The position numbers were made by a program, and so were the translations under genes. This document shows positions 26,102 through 34,948 of a stretch of 64,000 nucleotides of DNA, in pieces (the stretch's first letter is position 1; the number at the start of each line of letters is the position of its first letter). The notes under the pieces were generated by a model. The model searched no databases, was not told the DNA's origin, and saw nothing but the letters and a program-made list of their open reading frames with translations. This DNA is from VAZQ01 sp963702695 (GTDB lineage Bacteria > Pseudomonadota > Alphaproteobacteria > Rhizobiales > Xanthobacteraceae). The stretch covers positions 54,738 to 118,737 of the forward strand of contig CAVPDS010000033.1 of NCBI GenBank assembly GCA_963702695.1. Direction: 5' to 3'.

Positions 26102-27499
26102 ATGCCGACAGAGTGTAACCCGGAATTGTTTGGATTTGCTCCCGTGGAAGGGCGCGAGGTGGTCGCGGCATTCGATGCTGGCGCGATCACCTCGGATGCC
26201 GGGGCGCTGCTTTTAGGTGCGACAGATCGCGCCATCGGGATGATGGATCGGTTTGCGTCGTGCTTTCACGACGTGCGATGTCCGGAATTCATTGAGCACG
26301 AGGTAGTGACGCTGGTCGGTCAGCGGGTGTTCGGGATCGCGCTTGGCTATGAGGATTTGAACGACCACGACGAACTGCGTCACGATCCTCTGATGGCGGT
26401 ACTGGCGGGTAAGCTCGAAGCGCGACGGCAAGATTGCGCGCCGGTGGCCGGCAAGTCGACGCTCAACCGGCTGGAGCTGAGCTGCCTGGAGCCGACGCGC
26501 TATCACAAGATCAGTCACAATCCAGTGGCCATCAAGGGGCTGTTCGTTGACTTATTCCTGGAGGCGCACGATCGCGCACCGAACCAGATCATCCTCGATC
26601 TCGATGCGACGGACGATCCGGTGCACGGCGAGCAGGAGGGGCGGTTCTTCCACGGCTATTACGATTGCTACTGCTATCTGCCGCTCTACGTGTTCTGCGG
26701 GCGCGATCTGTTGGCTGCCAAGCTGCGGCGCGCGAACATCGACGCTGCGGCCGGCTCGGTGGAGGAGGTGGCGCGCATCGTTGCCCAGATACGCCGCCGG
26801 TGGCCGTGTGTGCGCATTCTGCTACGCGCCGACTCCGGCTTCGCGCGCGAGGAGCTGATGGTCTGGTGCGAGACCAACGGCGTGGACTTTCTGTTCGGAC
26901 TGGCGAAGACCGATCGGCTGATCGCCGAAATCAAGGCCGAGCTTGAGCAGGCTGCGGTGCAGAGCCGGCGTACTGGCAAGCCAGCGCGGCGCTTCAAGGA
27001 TTTCAGGTGGAGGACGCGGACGAGCTGGAGCCGCCAGCGCCGGGTGGTGGCGAAGGCAGAATGGACAGAAGACGAGGCCAATCCGCGCTTCATCGTCACC
27101 TCACTCACGCGTGCCGAGTGCAAGGCCCGCTATCTTTATGAAAAGGTCTACTGCGCCCGCGGCGACATGGAGAACCGGATCAAGGAGTGTCAGCTCGATC
27201 TCTATGCCGATCGCACCTCGACCGCCACCATGCGGGCAAATCAGCTGCGCCTGTGGTTTGCCTCAATGGCCTATGTGCTGCTGTGTGCCTTGCGCCGCAT
27301 CGCCCTACATCACACGCCGTTCGCCAAAGCGACCTGCGGCACCATCCGGCTCAAGCTGCTCAAGATCGGCGCCCTCGTGCGAGTGAGTGTCCGCCGCATC
27401 AAGGTTGCAATGGCGTCAGCGTGTCCTGCAGCCGATGCCTGGGGCTGCGCTGCCAAGCGTCTCGCCGCTGCCGCCAACGCGCGGGCGTCGCCCGCCTGA
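26102..27499 (+). CDS. IS1380-family transposase
   Basis: DDE transposase, 465 residues from ATG 26102. Family marks are AAFDAGAITSDAGALLLG near the N-terminus, LDATDDPVHGEQEGRFFHGYY (second acidic block), RADSGFAREELM, and YCARGDMENRIKE (the Y-(2)-R-(3)-E region). Full length with no internal stop, so likely still active. The reading frame extends upstream into IS66 without a stop, making a spurious 777-codon chimera. Confidence 0.92.
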   Translation: MPTECNPELFGFAPVEGREVVAAFDAGAITSDAGALLLGATDRAIGMMDRFASCFHDVRCPEFIEHEVVTLVGQRVFGIALGYEDLNDHDELRHDPLMAVLAGKLEARRQDCAPVAGKSTLNRLELSCLEPTRYHKISHNPVAIKGLFVDLFLEAHDRAPNQIILDLDATDDPVHGEQEGRFFHGYYDCYCYLPLYVFCGRDLLAAKLRRANIDAAAGSVEEVARIVAQIRRRWPCVRILLRADSGFAREELMVWCETNGVDFLFGLAKTDRLIAEIKAELEQAAVQSRRTGKPARRFKDFRWRTRTSWSRQRRVVAKAEWTEDEANPRFIVTSLTRAECKARYLYEKVYCARGDMENRIKECQLDLYADRTSTATMRANQLRLWFASMAYVLLCALRRIALHHTPFAKATCGTIRLKLLKIGALVRVSVRRIKVAMASACPAADAWGCAAKRLAAAANARASPA

Positions 27500-27684
27500 C
27501 ACGTGCCGCCGCAACGCGTAACCCACGCGGCATCACCCCGAGGCCCACCGAGACCACTTCTTGGCCGCCCTTGCGGCTCAAAAAACTCCTGCTGCTCCTC
27601 GCGTCTCCTGACGCAACAATGTCGCGCGCCTGCATAAGAGCAAACAAATGAGTTCGCAAAACCGGCAGATCATTCAGAGATACG
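27500..27684 (+). other. 3' non-coding part of IS1380
   Basis: About 190 bases between the transposase stop and the right terminal repeat. No protein-like frame is seen. It includes a GC-rich stretch followed by the AT-richer end region typical of insertion sequences. Confidence 0.5.
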
Positions 27685-27697
27685 GTGAGAAAAGCGG

Positions 27698-28354
27698 GCT
27701 AAGCGCGGCAGTCTGTTAGCGAAGGTCGCCGGCATCGTTGTCCACGATCACTGGAAGCCCTATTACACGATGCAAGGCGTGCTGCACGCCTTGTGCAATG
27801 CGCATCACTTGCGCGAACTGAAGGCTCTCATCGAGATCGATGAAAGAAGCGATGGGCGCGCAAGATGCAACAGCTACTGCGCCGTGCCTGTCACGCCGTG
27901 AACAGAGCGCGAGAACGGGACGTTCCGTTGAAGCCTCGACTCATCGGATGTTTCGAGCGTCGATTACGATGCCATTCTCGCCGAAGGGTTCCTCTTCCAT
28001 GAGGCCGAAGCGCCACTGGCGCGCGCCGTGCTCGAGGGAGGCGGCAAACGGCGAGGCCGTGCGCCTCGCCGAACCGGACACAATCTCCTCTTGCGCCTCG
28101 CAGCCCGCAAAGAGGATACGTTGCGCTTCCTTCGCGATCCGACCGTTCCCTTCACCAACAATCAGGCCGAACGCGACGGGCGCATGATGAAGCTTCGTCA
28201 AAAAATCTCCGGCGGTTTCCGGTCGTTGCAAGGTGCGATGGACTTCGCGCTAATCCGCTCCTTCGTCTCAACTGCCAGGAAGCAGGGCTGGAACATCATC
28301 GACGCCCTATCCCGCAACCCATCAAACCTCGCCAAATCCCTACGCCTGGCGTGA
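27698..28354 (+). pseudogene. 3' part of IS66 transposase, frameshifted
   Basis: Resumes exactly after the duplicated GCTAA with KRGSLLAKVAGIVVHDHWKP then YYTMQGVLHALCNAHHLREL, the second catalytic block of IS66. At GATGAAAGAAGCG (about 27839-27851) a base is missing and near 27964 another shift occurs; the last 108 codons (28028-28354) with TNNQAERDGRMMKLRQKISG, the Glu-bearing end of the DDE domain, are again open. Decayed. Confidence 0.8.
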
Positions 28355-28412
28355 GCTATCCAGCGCAACCTGGGTAGTTACGGTTAAATGCACCAAAGGG
28401 CAGGTCCGTCTA

Positions 28413-28871
28413 TTGAAGAAAGCACTTTACTGGAAAGGCGATCCAAAGCGCCGTGAACGCATCCGGATGGTGCTGTTGCGGGAAAGCGGGATGACGCAGC
28501 CTGCGATCGCACAGGCGATGGGCGTTTCGTTAAGCACGGTGAACCGGGCGCACATGTCTTATGACGGCGGCGGGCTCAAGGGACTCCAATCGAAGCGTTG
28601 CGGTGGGCGCCAGCGCGAGAACATGACCTTGGCAGAGGAAAAGGCTCTGCTGGCGGGTTTTGCCAAGGCCGCCGGAGCGGGCGAGATGTTGAACATCCAC
28701 GATATCAAGGCGGCTTACGAGAAGGCCATCGGCCACGAAACCAGCAACAGCACGGTCTACAATCTTCTGGATCGGCATGACTGGCGCAAGCTGATGCCAC
28801 GTCCGTTTCATCCCCAACGCGACCTCGCGGCTCAAAACGCTTTTAAAAAACCCATTTTCCAGATGCTGTGA
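28413..28871 (+). CDS. IS630-family transposase, N-terminal frame
   Basis: 152 residues, TTG start (KKALYWKGDPKRRERIRMV). Helix-turn-helix DNA-binding part with MTQPAIAQAMGVSLSTVNRA and a winged HTH-like second region, ending in an A6 run (28845-28850). A -1 slip at AAAAAA joins it in frame to the catalytic part that follows, which is how several IS630-type elements make the full protein (family knowledge). Confidence 0.8.
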   Translation: MKKALYWKGDPKRRERIRMVLLRESGMTQPAIAQAMGVSLSTVNRAHMSYDGGGLKGLQSKRCGGRQRENMTLAEEKALLAGFAKAAGAGEMLNIHDIKAAYEKAIGHETSNSTVYNLLDRHDWRKLMPRPFHPQRDLAAQNAFKKPIFQML

Positions 28872-29416
28872 GGAAAGCCCGGCGGGCTGCCGCCAGGCGT
28901 GGTCGTCGCTTGCGGATCATGTTCGCCGATGAAGCGCGCTTCGGCCGGATGAACCGCCCGCGGCCGTGCTGGGCTCCTATCGGCATCAGGCCGGGGGTCG
29001 CCTGCCAACTCATTCGTGAATACGTCTATTTATATGGCGCTGTCAGCCCACAGGACGGAACTTGCGTCTATCTGATCATGCCGGCGCCCGATACGGAATG
29101 CTTCCAGATTTTCCTGAACACCTTGGCTAAGAAATATTCCAGGGAGTTCGTCTTGCTGTTTGTGGATGGTGCCGGAAATCACCGCAGCGATAAGCTTGTA
29201 ATTCCCGCCAATATCATGATGCATCCGCTACCGGCTTACTCTCCGGAATTGAACCCTCAGGAAAATATCTGGGACGAAATTCGGGAGAAAATTTTCAAAA
29301 ACTATGCCCTCAAATCCATGGACGAGGTCTACGCCAAGCTGGAGGAGGCTGCATCTTACATCGAATGCAATCCAAAACTCGTCAAATCATCACGTGTTCC
29401 TACATGTAGTATGTGA
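28868..29416 (+). CDS. IS630-family transposase, catalytic frame
   Basis: Up to 182 residues, DDE domain: MFADEARFGRMNRPRPCW (first Asp), LLFVDGAGNHRSDKL (second Asp), and PAYSPELNPQENIWDEIREK (Glu). GTG 28868 could start it, but a -1 frameshift from the preceding frame is more likely. The last few codons (SSRVPTCSM) differ from the usual ending as if one base were missing there. Confidence 0.85.
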   Translation: MRKARRAAARRGRRLRIMFADEARFGRMNRPRPCWAPIGIRPGVACQLIREYVYLYGAVSPQDGTCVYLIMPAPDTECFQIFLNTLAKKYSREFVLLFVDGAGNHRSDKLVIPANIMMHPLPAYSPELNPQENIWDEIREKIFKNYALKSMDEVYAKLEEAASYIECNPKLVKSSRVPTCSM

Positions 29417-29423
29417 TTGGAAG

Positions 29424-30248
29424 TTCACACATCGCTTCCTTCAACTCGACGAACTGCGCGACGATCGAGGGCGGATCGAGTTCGGCGCCCGATACCATGA
29501 AGGGGAGCGAGGTCTTGAGCAGCCCCGGTAGCGCCGATCGCTCGGCATATTTCGAAGTGTCGGAGCCGTAGTAGGCGGTGCGGTCCGCGTTCGGCGGGTC
29601 CTTGGTGAGATCGTAGATGCCGGCGGAGGAGAAGATCGCGCCCGCGAGCCCGATGCCTTTCGGGCCGTGGAACTCGGTATGAGCCACGTAAGTCGACACG
29701 TGGGTAGCGCCGGCCGAGTGGCCCATCAGGAAAATCTTTGCCGGGTCGCCGCCATAGGTCGCGGCATTCTCCCCGGTCCAGCGCACGGCCGCGGCCATGT
29801 CCTCAACGCCGGCGGGCCAGGGATGCTGCGGCGCCAGGCGATATTCCACATTCACGCCGACCATGCCGTTGCGTGCCGCCCAGACCATCACGTTGTCGTA
29901 GAACGGGCTTCCGGGCGCGTGCTTGATGCCGCGTACATAGCCACCGCCGTGCACGAACATCAGCACCGGCCGCGCGCCGGTTGCGCCCTCGGCGGTGAAG
30001 ACGTCGACAATGTTGCGCGGGTCCGGTCCGTATTTGACATCGCGCGCGACCTTGATGCCAACGTAGGGCTCCTTCTCCTGTAAGGGACCATAGATCTTTC
30101 CGGTGTTCTGGGGATCGACGACGCGGCCGAGCGCGGCGATCTTTTCAGCGATGTCGGCCGGCATCTGCGCTTTGGCGGGGGTAGCGAAAGTCGTTCCAAG
30201 ACCGATGCTCGCGGCCAAGGCGAGGCAGGGAATCGCTGGCAAGCGCAT
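29424..30248 (-). pseudogene. Exported alpha/beta hydrolase (esterase type), cut at codon 275
   Basis: ATG 30248 follows GGAGGAAA. Signal peptide of about 27 residues (RLPAIPCLALAASIGLGTTF), oxyanion motif HGGGYVRG, nucleophile elbow GHSAGATH, acid residue around AELDPPSIV. At AMCE (29424) the sequence runs into IS DNA; the missing end with the catalytic His is at 25014-25145. As it stands the protein lacks the His and should be inactive. Confidence 0.88.
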
Positions 30249-30360
30249 GATGTTTCCTCCGGGAAAATTCTGGACGACTTCCGAGAACGCTATCATAGCC
30301 CGGCGCGGGCGAGAAAGGCCGAGGTGACGCGCGCCGCCTTTTCCGCTAGGCCTTGCCGAC

Positions 30361-31539
30361 ATGAAACAGCGTCCCACACGGCGACAAGCCGATAAGCGCA
30401 CGGGTGAGCGAGGCGGGCCACGCTCGCCCGCGGGAGCGCGCCCTCGGCGGCATGGCGCGCGTTCAGGTCAGAAGCCGCGCGCGGCAGGGGAACCGTCCAG
30501 GCTTGAGCCCGAGGCTAAGAAGGCACCCCCGCCCGCGCCGGCGATGTCGTCGGGCGTGCAAATCGTAACGGTCAGCGGGGACGAATCCGGCATGCGCGTC
30601 GACCGCTTTCTGGAGGCGCGCTTTCCCGGCCTTTCATTCTCCCATATCCAGCGCATCATTCGCAAAGGCGAGCTGCGGGTGAACGGCAAGCGCGCCGAGC
30701 CGAAGGACCGCCTCGAAGGCGGACAAAGCGTGCGCATCCCGCCGCTCAAGCTCGGCGAGCCGAAGCCGCGCACGGCCGGCAGCGAAGCCGACGAAAAGAC
30801 CCGCGCGTTCCTGGCCTCGATCACGCTGCACGAGGACGCCGATGTGCTCGTTTTCAACAAGCCAATGGGGCTCGCGGTGCAGGGCGGCTCCGGCACGACC
30901 CGTCACCTCGATGGCATGCTCGATGTCTTGCGCGACGCCCAGGGCCAGCGGCCCCGCCTCGTGCACCGGCTCGACAAGGACACCGCCGGCTGCCTGCTGG
31001 TCGCCAAGACCCGCTTTGCCGCGGCGGCGCTGGCGAAGACGTTCCGCTCGCGCTCGGCGCGGAAGATCTATTGGGCGCTGGTGGCTGGCGTGCCACGGCC
31101 GCGGCAGGGGCGCATTTCCACCTTCCTCGCCAAGGAGGAGCGCGAGGATGAAAGCATCATGCGCATCGCGCGTCATGGCGACGAGGGCGCAAGCCACGCC
31201 GTGACCTATTATGCCGTGGTCGAAACTTCGGCGCAAACACTCGCCTGGGTGTCGCTCAAGCCGGTGACCGGCCGCACTCATCAGTTGCGCGCGCACATGG
31301 CCCATATCGGCCATCCGATTGTCGGCGATCCGAAATATTTTTCGAAGGAGAATTGGGAGCTGCCCGGCGGCATGCAGGACCGGCTGCATCTCCTCGCGCG
31401 CCGCATCGCGGTGCCGCACCCGCGCGGCGGAGCAATTGATATCACTGCGCCGTTGCCGCCGCATATGCAGCAGTCCTGGAACCTGCTCGGCCTCGATGCC
31501 GCGCGCTACGATCCGATCGTCGAAGCGCCGGAGGAGTGA
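30361..31539 (+). CDS. rluC: RluC/RluD-type 23S rRNA pseudouridine synthase
   Basis: 392 residues from ATG 30361; ATG 30544 (MSSGVQIVTVSGDESGMRVD) would remove a 61-residue Arg/Pro-rich leader. S4 RNA-binding domain around MRVDRFLEARFPGLSFSHIQ, then the synthase domain with catalytic Asp in PRLVHRLDKDTAGCLLVAKT and KPVTGRTHQLRAHMAHIGHP. The paralogue identity (RluC versus RluD) is inferred. Divergent from the hydrolase, 112 bases apart. Confidence 0.9.
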   Translation: MKQRPTRRQADKRTGERGGPRSPAGARPRRHGARSGQKPRAAGEPSRLEPEAKKAPPPAPAMSSGVQIVTVSGDESGMRVDRFLEARFPGLSFSHIQRIIRKGELRVNGKRAEPKDRLEGGQSVRIPPLKLGEPKPRTAGSEADEKTRAFLASITLHEDADVLVFNKPMGLAVQGGSGTTRHLDGMLDVLRDAQGQRPRLVHRLDKDTAGCLLVAKTRFAAAALAKTFRSRSARKIYWALVAGVPRPRQGRISTFLAKEEREDESIMRIARHGDEGASHAVTYYAVVETSAQTLAWVSLKPVTGRTHQLRAHMAHIGHPIVGDPKYFSKENWELPGGMQDRLHLLARRIAVPHPRGGAIDITAPLPPHMQQSWNLLGLDAARYDPIVEAPEE

Positions 31540-31621
31540 AGCGGCGTCATTAATATTGCGCGGGTTTCTGTTGCGGACCGGATCAGTGCTTATCTGAGTG
31601 GCACTCGATGGAGCCATAACC

Positions 31622-31927
31622 ATGATCCGGGTCTGGACTGTGATACTGGTGTTCGGATGCTCCTGCCTCGGCGCGGGAGCCATCGCACAAATTGCGCCGC
31701 CGGTCCCTGACATGCAGCAGCGCATTCCAGCGCCATTGCCGCCGCCGCCGGAGCCGCCCATTATCAACGGGCCGCTGTCTAAGGCGCCGCCGCCCGGTGT
31801 CATCATTCCCGGTCAAATTACGACTCACAGCGACCGTGTCATCCGTTGCAACCAGCAAGGCGCCTCCGCCGGTCTGCAGGGCAGGCGACTGAGCAGCTAC
31901 ACGAGCCGCTGCGCGAACGATTTCTGA
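31622..31927 (+). CDS. Small Pro-rich secreted protein
   Basis: 101 residues from ATG 31622. N-terminal hydrophobic segment (IRVWTVILVFGCSCLGAGAIAQ) with a possible lipobox-like LGAG region; then Pro-rich IPAPLPPPPEPPIINGPLSK and a C-terminal VIRCNQQGASAGL...YTSRCANDF with two Cys. Similar small proteins are common in Bradyrhizobium relatives; function unknown. Confidence 0.65.
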   Translation: MIRVWTVILVFGCSCLGAGAIAQIAPPVPDMQQRIPAPLPPPPEPPIINGPLSKAPPPGVIIPGQITTHSDRVIRCNQQGASAGLQGRRLSSYTSRCANDF

Positions 31928-31961
31928 ACCGTTCGTTCAATCCGAACTGGAAGAAACGAGT

Positions 31962-33018
31962 TTAGCGCAGGCTGGCGTTGATTTTCTCAAGCGCGGCGGA
32001 GCCCGGACACAGCTCCTTCTCAGAGAGCGCGTTGAGCGGCGCGTCGACCGTGTTGAAATGCTCGTGCAGGTCAACCGGCTCGCGGTCGACAAACAGCAGG
32101 CCGGTGACGACCTGCCCCTTGGCGGCATGCTGCTGCAGGAAGCTCATCGCGCCGAGGCGGTCGTGGGCGTCGTAATCGGCGGCGACCTTTTTCAGCACCA
32201 GTTTCGAGCCGTCGTGCTGCTCGACGATCTCGACTGCGCCGGGCTCATAGGCCACCGTGATAGGGGCGCGGGCGGTGATGAAATCGAGCCGGTTCACCGC
32301 TTCGTTATGCTCGCGCACATAGTCGAAACTCTTGGTCGAACCTAGGTGATTGTTGAAGGCGACGCAGGGCGAGATCACGTCGATGAGAGCGGCGCCCTGG
32401 TGCTCGATCGCGGCCTTGATCAGCGGCACCAACTGGGTCTTGTCGCCGGAGAAGCCGCGCGCAACGAAGGTTGCGCCAAGCTGCAGCGCCATCGCGACCA
32501 GGTCGATCGCGTTGTCGTTGTTGGTAATGCCGCGTTTCGACTTCGAGCCGCGGTCGGCAGTGGCGGAGAACTGGCCCTTGGTGAGGCCGTACACGCCATT
32601 GTTCTCGACGATGTAGACCATGTTCACGCCGCGCCGCATTGCGTGCGCGAACTGGCCGAAGCCGATCGAAGCGCTGTCGCCGTCGCCGGATACGCCTAGA
32701 TAGATGAGGTCGCGGTTGGCGAGGTTGGCGCCGGTCAGCACCGAGGGCATGCGTCCGTGTACCGAATTGAAGCCGTGGGACTGGCCGAGGAAATAGTCCG
32801 GCGTCTTCGACGAGCAGCCGATGCCGGAGATCTTCGCCACGCGGTGCGGCTCGATCGAGAGTTCGAAGCAGGCCTCGATGACCGAAGCGGTGATCGAAGT
32901 CATGCCCGCAGCCGGCGCAGAGGGTCGAGATCTTCCCTTCGTAGTCGCGATGGGTGAAGCCGAGCGCATTCTTGGGCAGGGCAGGGTGATGGAATTTCGG
33001 CTTGGTGATGTAGGTCAT
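31962..33018 (-). pseudogene. korB: 2-oxoacid:ferredoxin oxidoreductase beta subunit, one-base frameshift near the N-terminus
   Basis: Thiamine-diphosphate subunit. The first 38 codons from ATG 33018 end in STLCAGCGHD; one extra T (32897/32898) breaks the frame, and SITASVIEACFELSIEPHRV continues in the other frame to 31962. Motifs: cluster Cys in CAGCGH and GIGCSSKTPDYF, ThDP/Mg site GDGDSASIGFGQFAHAMRRG with VENNGVYGLTKGQFSAT. Correcting one base gives a normal protein of about 350 residues. Last gene of the kor operon. Either a real loss of function or a sequence error. Confidence 0.85.
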
Positions 33019-33041
33019 GACAGCGCCTGCAATTGTCGCTC

Positions 33042-33072
33042 CGTCATGGCCGGGACAAGGCCGGGCATGACG
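33042..33072. repeat. REP-like palindrome in the korB-korA spacer
   Basis: CGTCATGGCCGG (33042-33053) and CCGGGCATGACG (33061-33072) pair with one mismatch around a 7-base loop. Same core as the palindrome after rpmD. It may damp expression of korB relative to korA. Confidence 0.65.
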
Positions 33073-33100
33073 TCTGAGATTGTGCCTGTGCCTAGGTACG

Positions 33101-34948
33101 TCATGCTCCCACCTTGCGCAGCGGCGTCACCTTCAGCGCGTCGAGCCGTTCGCCGATCGCGGTGGCGATGAAGCGCGCGGTGATCGGCGTCCCGTCAAAG
33201 TGTAAGATCGGCACCAGGCGCGCCGGGTCGATGCCGCACTCGTTCACGATGAGGGAACGAAGCTGCGCATCGCGGTTTTGCTCGACCACGAACACGAAAT
33301 CGTGGTCGGCGATGAAGTCGTCGACCGTGTGATGGAACGGGAAGGCGCGCACGCGCAGGCGGTCGAGCGGTTTGCCCTGCGTCTCGATCATATGGATGGC
33401 TTCGTCCATCGCCGGCGAGGTCGAACCATAATAGATAACGCCGTATTTGGTTGGCTTGTCGGCGTTGGCGCGCAGCGGACGCGGCACCAGGTCCTTCGCG
33501 GTCTCAAACTTGCGCAGCAGGCGCTGCATGTTGTCGGCGTAGGGCGCGCCCTCTTCAGTGTAGCGCGCGTAACGGTCGCGCGAGGTGCCGCGGGTAAAGA
33601 ACGCGCCCTTGGTCGGGTGCGTGCCCGGGTAGGTGCGGAACGGAATGCCGTCGCCGTCGACGTCGAGATAGCGGCCAAAATCCTTGCCGCTGTCGAGGTC
33701 GGCGGCGGTCATCACCTTGCCGCGGTCATACTTGCGGGTATCGTCCCAGGCGAACGGCCGGCAGAGCCGATGATTCATGCCGATGTCGAGGTCGAGCATG
33801 AGGAAGATCGGCGCCTGCAGCCGGTCGGCGAGGTCGAACGCCTGCGCCGAGAACTCGAACGCCTCCGCCGGGTCTTCGGGCAGCAGCAGCACATGCTTGG
33901 TGTCGCCGTGCGAGGCATAGGCGCAGGAAAGGATGTCGCATTGCTGGGTGCGGGTCGGCATGCCGGTCGAAGGGCCGGCGCGCTGCACATCCATCAGCAC
34001 CGCCGGGATCTCGGCGAAGTAGGCAAGGCCGAGGAATTCCTGCATCAGTGAAACGCCGGGGCCGGACGTCGCGGTGAAGGAACGCGCGCCATTCCAGGCG
34101 GCGCCGATCACCATGCCGATCGAGGCCAGTTCGTCCTCGGCCTGGATGATGGCGACGCGGTTCTTTTTCGTGTCTGGATCGACACGCAGCCGCTTGCAAT
34201 GATTGGTGAAGGCCTCAGCCAGCGAGGAGGAGGGCGTGATCGGGTACCAGGCGCAGACAGTCGCGCCGCCATAGACGGCGCCGAGCGCGGCGGCCGAATT
34301 GCCCTCGATGAAGATACGGTCGCCGACTCCGTTCGAGCGCTGCAGGCGCAGGCTGATCGGGCACGGCAAATTCTTGAGCGCCCAATCACGGCCGAGATGC
34401 AATGCATTCAAGTTGGCGTCGAACAGCTTTTCCTTGCCCTTGTACTGCTCACGGATGAGCTGCTCGATCGCTGCCACGTCCATGTCGAGCAGCGCCGAGA
34501 GCGCGCCGACATAGATGATGTTCTTGAACAACTGGCGCTGGCGCGGATCGCTATATGTCGCATTGCAGATCTGGGTCAGCGGCACGCCGATGACGTTGAT
34601 GTCCTCGCGAAATTTCGCGGCCGGCATCGGCTTGGTGCAGTCGTAGAGCAGGTAGCCCCCGGGCTCGATGCCGGCGACGTCCTTGTCCCAGGTCTGCGGA
34701 TTCATCGCCACCATCAGGTCGGTGCCGCCGCGCGCACCGAGATGGCCGGCTTCAGAGATTCTCACCTCGTACCAGGTCGGCAAGCCCTGAATGTTCGAGG
34801 GAAAGATGTTGCGCGGCGCCACCGGCACGCCCATCCGCAGGATGGAGCGCGCGAACAGCTCATTGGCGCTGGCCGAGCCCGATCCGTTGACGTTGGCGAA
34901 CCGGACGACGAAGTCGTTTACGCTGCTGATCGGGCTTGAACTCGGCAT
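33101..34948 (-). CDS. korA: 2-oxoacid:ferredoxin oxidoreductase alpha subunit (gamma-alpha fusion)
   Basis: 615 residues. Residues 1 to about 190 are the gamma-type domain (GSGSASANELFARSILRMG, EAGHLGARGGTDLMVAMNPQ); the rest is the pyrimidine-binding alpha domain (GNSAAALGAVYGGATVCAWY, PITPSSSLAEAFT, AEDELASIGMVIGAAWNGAR, TSGPGVSLMQEFLGLAYFAE). With KorB it would decarboxylate a 2-oxoacid, probably 2-oxoglutarate, to the acyl-CoA and pass electrons to iron-sulfur carriers. Its start overlaps the upstream gene by 31 bases. Confidence 0.92.
   Translation of the reverse strand: MPSSSPISSVNDFVVRFANVNGSGSASANELFARSILRMGVPVAPRNIFPSNIQGLPTWYEVRISEAGHLGARGGTDLMVAMNPQTWDKDVAGIEPGGYLLYDCTKPMPAAKFREDINVIGVPLTQICNATYSDPRQRQLFKNIIYVGALSALLDMDVAAIEQLIREQYKGKEKLFDANLNALHLGRDWALKNLPCPISLRLQRSNGVGDRIFIEGNSAAALGAVYGGATVCAWYPITPSSSLAEAFTNHCKRLRVDPDTKKNRVAIIQAEDELASIGMVIGAAWNGARSFTATSGPGVSLMQEFLGLAYFAEIPAVLMDVQRAGPSTGMPTRTQQCDILSCAYASHGDTKHVLLLPEDPAEAFEFSAQAFDLADRLQAPIFLMLDLDIGMNHRLCRPFAWDDTRKYDRGKVMTAADLDSGKDFGRYLDVDGDGIPFRTYPGTHPTKGAFFTRGTSRDRYARYTEEGAPYADNMQRLLRKFETAKDLVPRPLRANADKPTKYGVIYYGSTSPAMDEAIHMIETQGKPLDRLRVRAFPFHHTVDDFIADHDFVFVVEQNRDAQLRSLIVNECGIDPARLVPILHFDGTPITARFIATAIGERLDALKVTPLRKVGA

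Larger units (their letters stand above)
26008..27697 (+). mobile_element. IS1380-family element inside IS66
   Basis: 1,690 bases. Left end CGCGCTTTTCTCAC (26008-26021) is matched by GTGAGAAAAGCGG (27685-27697) as inverted terminal repeat, and GCTAA is duplicated on both sides (26003-26007 and 27698-27702). One intact transposase gene. Ends and duplication are both readable, so this copy is recent. Confidence 0.92.
25143..28380 (+). mobile_element. IS66-family element, interrupted by IS1380
   Basis: Only the tnpC-type transposase gene is present (no tnpA/tnpB seen), as in the ISBst12-like subgroup. Putative ends share CTGCCCAGGCTGC (left, from about 25144) and the inverse CTACCCAGGTTGC (right, 28364-28376), 11 of 13 identical. 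An IS1380 element splits the transposase gene and its 3' half carries further frameshifts, so the element is dead. Outer limits are approximate and no flanking duplication was identified. Confidence 0.75.
28388..29423 (+). mobile_element. IS630-family element (limits approximate)
   Basis: Carries a two-frame IS630 transposase and abuts the IS66 right end on one side and hydrolase codon 275 on the other. I could not find convincing inverted terminal repeats or the TA duplication expected of the family, so one end may have been lost. Confidence 0.7.

Noticed and set aside
25166..27499. A 777-codon frame that looks like a novel fusion of two transposase families
   Set aside because: Terminal repeats and the GCTAA duplication show it is an IS1380 element inserted in an IS66 gene; the fusion is accidental.
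32305..33018. A separate gene from the start of korB
   Set aside because: Only the first 38 codons are protein-like; after the extra T the frame becomes Arg/Pro-rich nonsense.
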